IMG/VR virus record: IMGVR_UViG_3300032282_002683
Span: 1-23,754 of that record
Origin: a virus
DNA length: 23,754 nucleotides
Direction: 5' to 3' (one strand)
Position 1 is the stretch's first letter, and each line of letters starts with the position of its first letter. A program made the translations under genes and the position numbers. Below the pieces are notes generated by a model. It did no database searches, was not told where the DNA came from, and was given only the letters and a program-made list of their open reading frames with translations. Positions 20,594 through 23,754 of this stretch are shown here, piece after piece.

Positions 20594-22155
20594 TGGCTGA
20601 CATTGTTTACGATGCGGAAAAAAACGCTAAGGAATACAAAGACCTTAACGTTCAAATTAATGCTTTAAAGAAACGCATTAAGAATTTAAAAGTACAAGAC
20701 AGTCAAGCAACTGTTGATAAGACTGTTGAAATAAACGCCGCTAGTGCCGAACTTGAAAAGTTTGAAGAAAAACGTAAAGCCAATAGAGAAGCTTCTCAAA
20801 AGTATATTGAATCAACTCAGGTTGAAGCAAAGACTAAAAAGACTACTAATACAATTGATAGTTTAAGCAAAGAAATTGATTATATCAATAAAACGGGTAA
20901 TGTTAAACCTACTAAAGACCAACGTGCACCTGTTAAAGCAAGTGATGAATACTTACAAAACTTAATTCAAAAACGTGATTCCCTTAAAACTGGTACACCT
21001 ACTGGTCCTGCAGGGGTAGTAGAAATTGCTGCAACTACTGGTAGCACAGGTTCAAGGGTTGGGGCTTTTGATTCTGGAACACCTAATGCTATTTCTGGAA
21101 AACCTGAAGATATTATTTTGGGTGTTAATCTTACTGATGGCAGTGTTGGTCAGGTAGATACTGGTCTTTTCAATGTTCCCGGTATAACTGATTCTGTTCT
21201 TTTTTTAAGTGACCCTAGAGGTAATGGAAAGTATTCTCGTCCTAAAAGTGTTAGCGAATATCGCAAAAACATATATGCTTGGACACCTGAATCTGTTGTT
21301 GCTTATAAAAAAGCAATGAACTATGGTAATACTTCATCTTTTGTTGACTCTAAATTTGCTGATGCTGTTGTTGCTAAAGCACAAGAAGTTTCTGAAAACA
21401 ATTACTATAATGCTTTAAATGGTAAACCTGTTCAAATTGCTGTAGAAAACTTTATTGCTAATCCTGGTAAATATGGCGCTTCTTTTGGTTCTGGCGGAGT
21501 TACTGTTAAAGCAGAAGAACTTAAAGCTAAAACTGCTACAGTTAAACAATTAACCACTGAACTTGGTGTAACCCTTTCAGATAAAGAAATTAAAGACCTT
21601 GCATACAAGTATGCTTCTGGTGCTATTGACGCTAACACCATTAAATATCAAATTGCTAAAGCTGGAGATATTGATTACACTAAAGGCACAGCTGCTTCTA
21701 TTTTAACTGAGTTAAAGAAACTTGCTGCAGATAATGGTATTAGTTATAATGATACTTGGTTTCAAACCGCTGCGAGTAATATTATTACAGGTCGTTCAAC
21801 TTTAGAAACTTTGAAAGCTGATATTAATAATCAAGCTAAAGGTTTGTATTCTGCTGAATCTATCCAAAAGGGTATTGATGCAGGGTTTAGTGTTCGTTCT
21901 CAAGCTTCACCTTATATTACTTATTTAGCTAATATTCGTGGTGCTGACCCAGAGTCCATTAGTTTAAATGACCCTTTCATTAGTCAAGCGTTTACTGCTC
22001 GTGACGATAAAGGCAATCCTACTGTTATGTCCTATTTTGATTTTAGAAAAAATGTTAGACAAAATGACCCTCAATGGGGTTATTCGGATGAGGCACAAAC
22101 TGAAACAACTTCTATGTTGCGTAAGTTTGGTCAAGTATTTGGAAAGAGTTTCTAA
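20593..22155 (+). CDS. Virion-associated protein with N-terminal coiled coil, 520 residues
   Basis: Starts in an ATG overlapping the previous stop (TAATG, with TTAGGAG upstream). Residues 1-100 are a Lys/Glu-rich coiled coil. Residues about 100-180 are Gly/Thr-rich linker. The C-terminal half is helical, containing ELGVTLSDKEIKDLAYKYASG and ASPYITYLANIRGADPESIS and ending in a Phe/Gly/Lys tail. No catalytic motif is seen. It is coupled to the next gene, and the two share the same kind of helical C-terminal layout. Confidence 0.55.
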   Translation: MADIVYDAEKNAKEYKDLNVQINALKKRIKNLKVQDSQATVDKTVEINAASAELEKFEEKRKANREASQKYIESTQVEAKTKKTTNTIDSLSKEIDYINKTGNVKPTKDQRAPVKASDEYLQNLIQKRDSLKTGTPTGPAGVVEIAATTGSTGSRVGAFDSGTPNAISGKPEDIILGVNLTDGSVGQVDTGLFNVPGITDSVLFLSDPRGNGKYSRPKSVSEYRKNIYAWTPESVVAYKKAMNYGNTSSFVDSKFADAVVAKAQEVSENNYYNALNGKPVQIAVENFIANPGKYGASFGSGGVTVKAEELKAKTATVKQLTTELGVTLSDKEIKDLAYKYASGAIDANTIKYQIAKAGDIDYTKGTAASILTELKKLAADNGISYNDTWFQTAASNIITGRSTLETLKADINNQAKGLYSAESIQKGIDAGFSVRSQASPYITYLANIRGADPESISLNDPFISQAFTARDDKGNPTVMSYFDFRKNVRQNDPQWGYSDEAQTETTSMLRKFGQVFGKSF

Positions 22156-23240
22156 TGGCTAAACCAACACGTAATGAGTATTTGCAAACCCGTCTTGAAG
22201 AAGCTAAGAAAATTAATCCTAATGTTAGTGTTGCTATTCCTACAGGTACTATTTCTAAAGCTAAGTTAACTGAACTTGATGCTGCTTTAAATAAAGTTAT
22301 TTACCCTTCAGGTCAATATGGTGAAACCGGTCCAGCTTACAAAGCACCTGACCCTAACGCTGCTGCTAATGCTGCAACTGCAGCTGAAAATGCTGCCAAT
22401 AAAGCTGTTCAAAGACAAAACTGGAAAGAAGTATTAAAAACAACCCTTGAAGGTTGGGGTCTTCCAACTCTTGTTTCTGTAGCACAAGGTTATATTGACA
22501 ATAACTATAATGCTGACACAGCTATTCTTAAACTTCAAGAAGCACCAGAATACAAGCAACGTTTTTCTGGTAACGTTAAACGTGCAGCTAAAGGTTTACC
22601 TGTATTAGAACCTGGAACTTATCTTGATTTAGAAAACCAATATCGTGCAACAATGCGTGCCGCTGGTTTACCTTCAGGTTTTTATGATGACCCTTCAGAT
22701 TATTCAGATTTTATAACTAACGATGTTTCACCTTCAGAACTTCAATCACGTGTAAATATTGCATCATTATCGTTAGATAATGCTGACCCATATTACACAC
22801 AATCTTTACAAAACCTTTACGGTTTAAATAAAGGTGATATGATTGCTTACTCTTTAGACCCACAACGTGCTTTACCTCTTATCAATAAGCAAGTTCAAGC
22901 CGCACAGTTTGGTGCTGCAGCTAGTCGTCAAGGTATGAGTGTTGATTTGTCTTCTGCTGAACAGTTTGCTGGTCTTGGTGTTTCACAACAACAAGCAGAA
23001 TCTGGTTTCCAACAGATAGGTCAAATGATGCCTGCTGCTGAAAAGCTTTCAAACATTTATGGTGGCCGAGTTGGTGCTTATGGTCAAGAGCAAGCTATGG
23101 CTGAAACCTTTGGTGGTGCGGGCGGTGCTGAGGCAGCGTTACGCCGTAAGAAACTTACAGATTTGGAACAAGCAACATTTTCTGGTTCTTCAGGAACCGG
23201 TAAAAGTTCTTTTGCTAAACAGCAAACAGGACAATTTTAA
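22155..23240 (+). CDS. Conserved actinophage virion protein, 361 residues
   Basis: Starts ATG 22155 in a TAATGG overlap. After an Ala/Asn-rich helix (65-90) it has LEGWGLPTLVSVAQGYI and LQEAPEYKQRF (about 98-135), then LYGLNKGDMIAYSLDPQRALP and QAAQFGAAASRQG, a pattern I recognise from actinophage and prophage virion modules. The tail is Gly/Ser-rich. Its function is unproven; internal virion or tail-associated roles fit the position before the scaffold. Confidence 0.68.
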   Translation: MAKPTRNEYLQTRLEEAKKINPNVSVAIPTGTISKAKLTELDAALNKVIYPSGQYGETGPAYKAPDPNAAANAATAAENAANKAVQRQNWKEVLKTTLEGWGLPTLVSVAQGYIDNNYNADTAILKLQEAPEYKQRFSGNVKRAAKGLPVLEPGTYLDLENQYRATMRAAGLPSGFYDDPSDYSDFITNDVSPSELQSRVNIASLSLDNADPYYTQSLQNLYGLNKGDMIAYSLDPQRALPLINKQVQAAQFGAAASRQGMSVDLSSAEQFAGLGVSQQQAESGFQQIGQMMPAAEKLSNIYGGRVGAYGQEQAMAETFGGAGGAEAALRRKKLTDLEQATFSGSSGTGKSSFAKQQTGQF

Positions 23241-23355
23241 AAGCCTGCTAGGCGCACCGGCACCTAGAAGAGTAACCGAAGACCGGCAGTAATAGCCGAC
23301 ACATATTCCCCTGTATGCGTTGTGGATTACGACTAAATGAAAGGGAGTGGCTGCA
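23241..23355. other. Intergenic leader before the scaffold-like gene
   Basis: 115 bases with no gene. It holds a 5-bp inverted repeat (CTAGG/CCTAG, about 23248-23267), two ACCGGC words and an AAAGGGAG ribosome site eight bases before ATG 23356. It is the longest gap in the virion module, so it could carry a leader or promoter for the capsid genes. Confidence 0.4.
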
Positions 23356-23754
23356 ATGGCCAACCAATATGATGATGACGATTACGAAGTGGAAGATAAC
23401 GGCCCAGCCGAACTTCGCAAAGCGTTAAAGAAAGCACAAAAAGAACGTGAAGCTGTAGAAGCTGAACTTTCTAAATTGCGTGGAGATTTACGCTCACGTA
23501 CCGTCAGGGATGTATTGGAATCTAAAGGTGTTAATGCCAAACTAGCGAAGTTAATTCCTAGTGACATTACTGCACCAGAGGAGATTGATGCTTGGTTGAA
23601 CGAATACAGCGATGTATTTGGTACACCAGTTCAATCTGCCGAACCTGTTAATAGCGCCGATATTGAATCAGCAAGAAGAATTGATGCTTCAACATCTACT
23701 GCTTCAACTCCTCAATCAAATGAGGATATGTATGCAAAGTTGATGAACGCAACA
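23356..23754 (+). CDS. Scaffolding-like protein (partial, cut by window end)
   Basis: 133 residues are visible and the frame is still open. It begins with a strongly acidic run (QYDDDDYEVEDNG), then a coiled coil (ELRKALKKAQKEREAVEAELSKL), then RTVRDVLESKGVNAKLAKLIPSD and IDAWLNEYSDVFG. This order matches actinophage capsid scaffolding proteins, which guide prohead assembly. The major capsid gene is expected next, beyond the window. AAAGGGAG supports the start. Confidence 0.75.
   Translation, partial: MANQYDDDDYEVEDNGPAELRKALKKAQKEREAVEAELSKLRGDLRSRTVRDVLESKGVNAKLAKLIPSDITAPEEIDAWLNEYSDVFGTPVQSAEPVNSADIESARRIDASTSTASTPQSNEDMYAKLMNAT

Noticed and set aside
1-23754. CRISPR array, insertion sequence, integrase or att site
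   Set aside because: No regularly spaced repeats, transposase or recombinase motifs, or tRNA-like attachment core were seen in the window.

Overview
The window looks like an AT-rich segment of a tailed-phage (Caudoviricetes) genome or prophage whose host is an actinobacterium. The host inference rests on a WhiB-type iron-sulfur regulator at 7480-7725 (a family almost confined to Actinobacteria and their phages), and on virion genes and small conserved genes of actinophage type. No integrase, tRNA, CRISPR array or insertion sequence was seen.

Layout. (1) Bases 1-5884, rightward: a tightly packed, start-stop-overlapping cluster with a PD-(D/E)XK nuclease, a C5 cytosine methyltransferase split into two ORFs, a DnaG-type primase also split into two ORFs, a proteasome/HslV-like Ntn hydrolase, small accessory genes, a metallophosphoesterase, a sigma-like HTH protein, a TagD-like cytidylyltransferase and a putative glycosyltransferase. 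(2) Bases 5881-8825, leftward: thirteen overlapping or abutting genes, many of only 21-69 codons, including several Cys-rich peptides, WhiB, a membrane-anchored lytic transglycosylase and a GT-A glycosyltransferase. The operon meets the rightward cluster tail to tail with overlapping stop codons. It starts just downstream of a TTGACA promoter at about 8903-8874. (3) Bases 8826-10702, leftward: a compositionally distinct segment (higher GC, very rich in AGCT) with five small genes, hairpins and a repeated GGTGCGGGGACG motif. (4) Bases 10703-11403: intergenic, with a leftward promoter, a perfect CRP-type dyad and several strong hairpins just before the terminase; candidate cos/pac or regulatory RNA region. 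(5) Bases 11404-23754, rightward: the virion module of terminase large subunit, portal, two small proteins, a 1596-residue giant protein, two further virion proteins, and the start of a scaffolding-like gene cut by the window edge.

How it may work together: the left cluster copies and modifies DNA (primase, nuclease, methyltransferase) and carries a sugar-nucleotide/glycosyltransferase set. The middle leftward operons hold small regulators and wall-active functions and appear to share one promoter type and one repeated operator-like motif. The right arm packages DNA and builds the virion. The most unusual points are the phage proteasome-like protein, the two split enzymes, the AGCT-rich segment with its repeated motif and shared promoter box, and the chain of tiny coupled genes.
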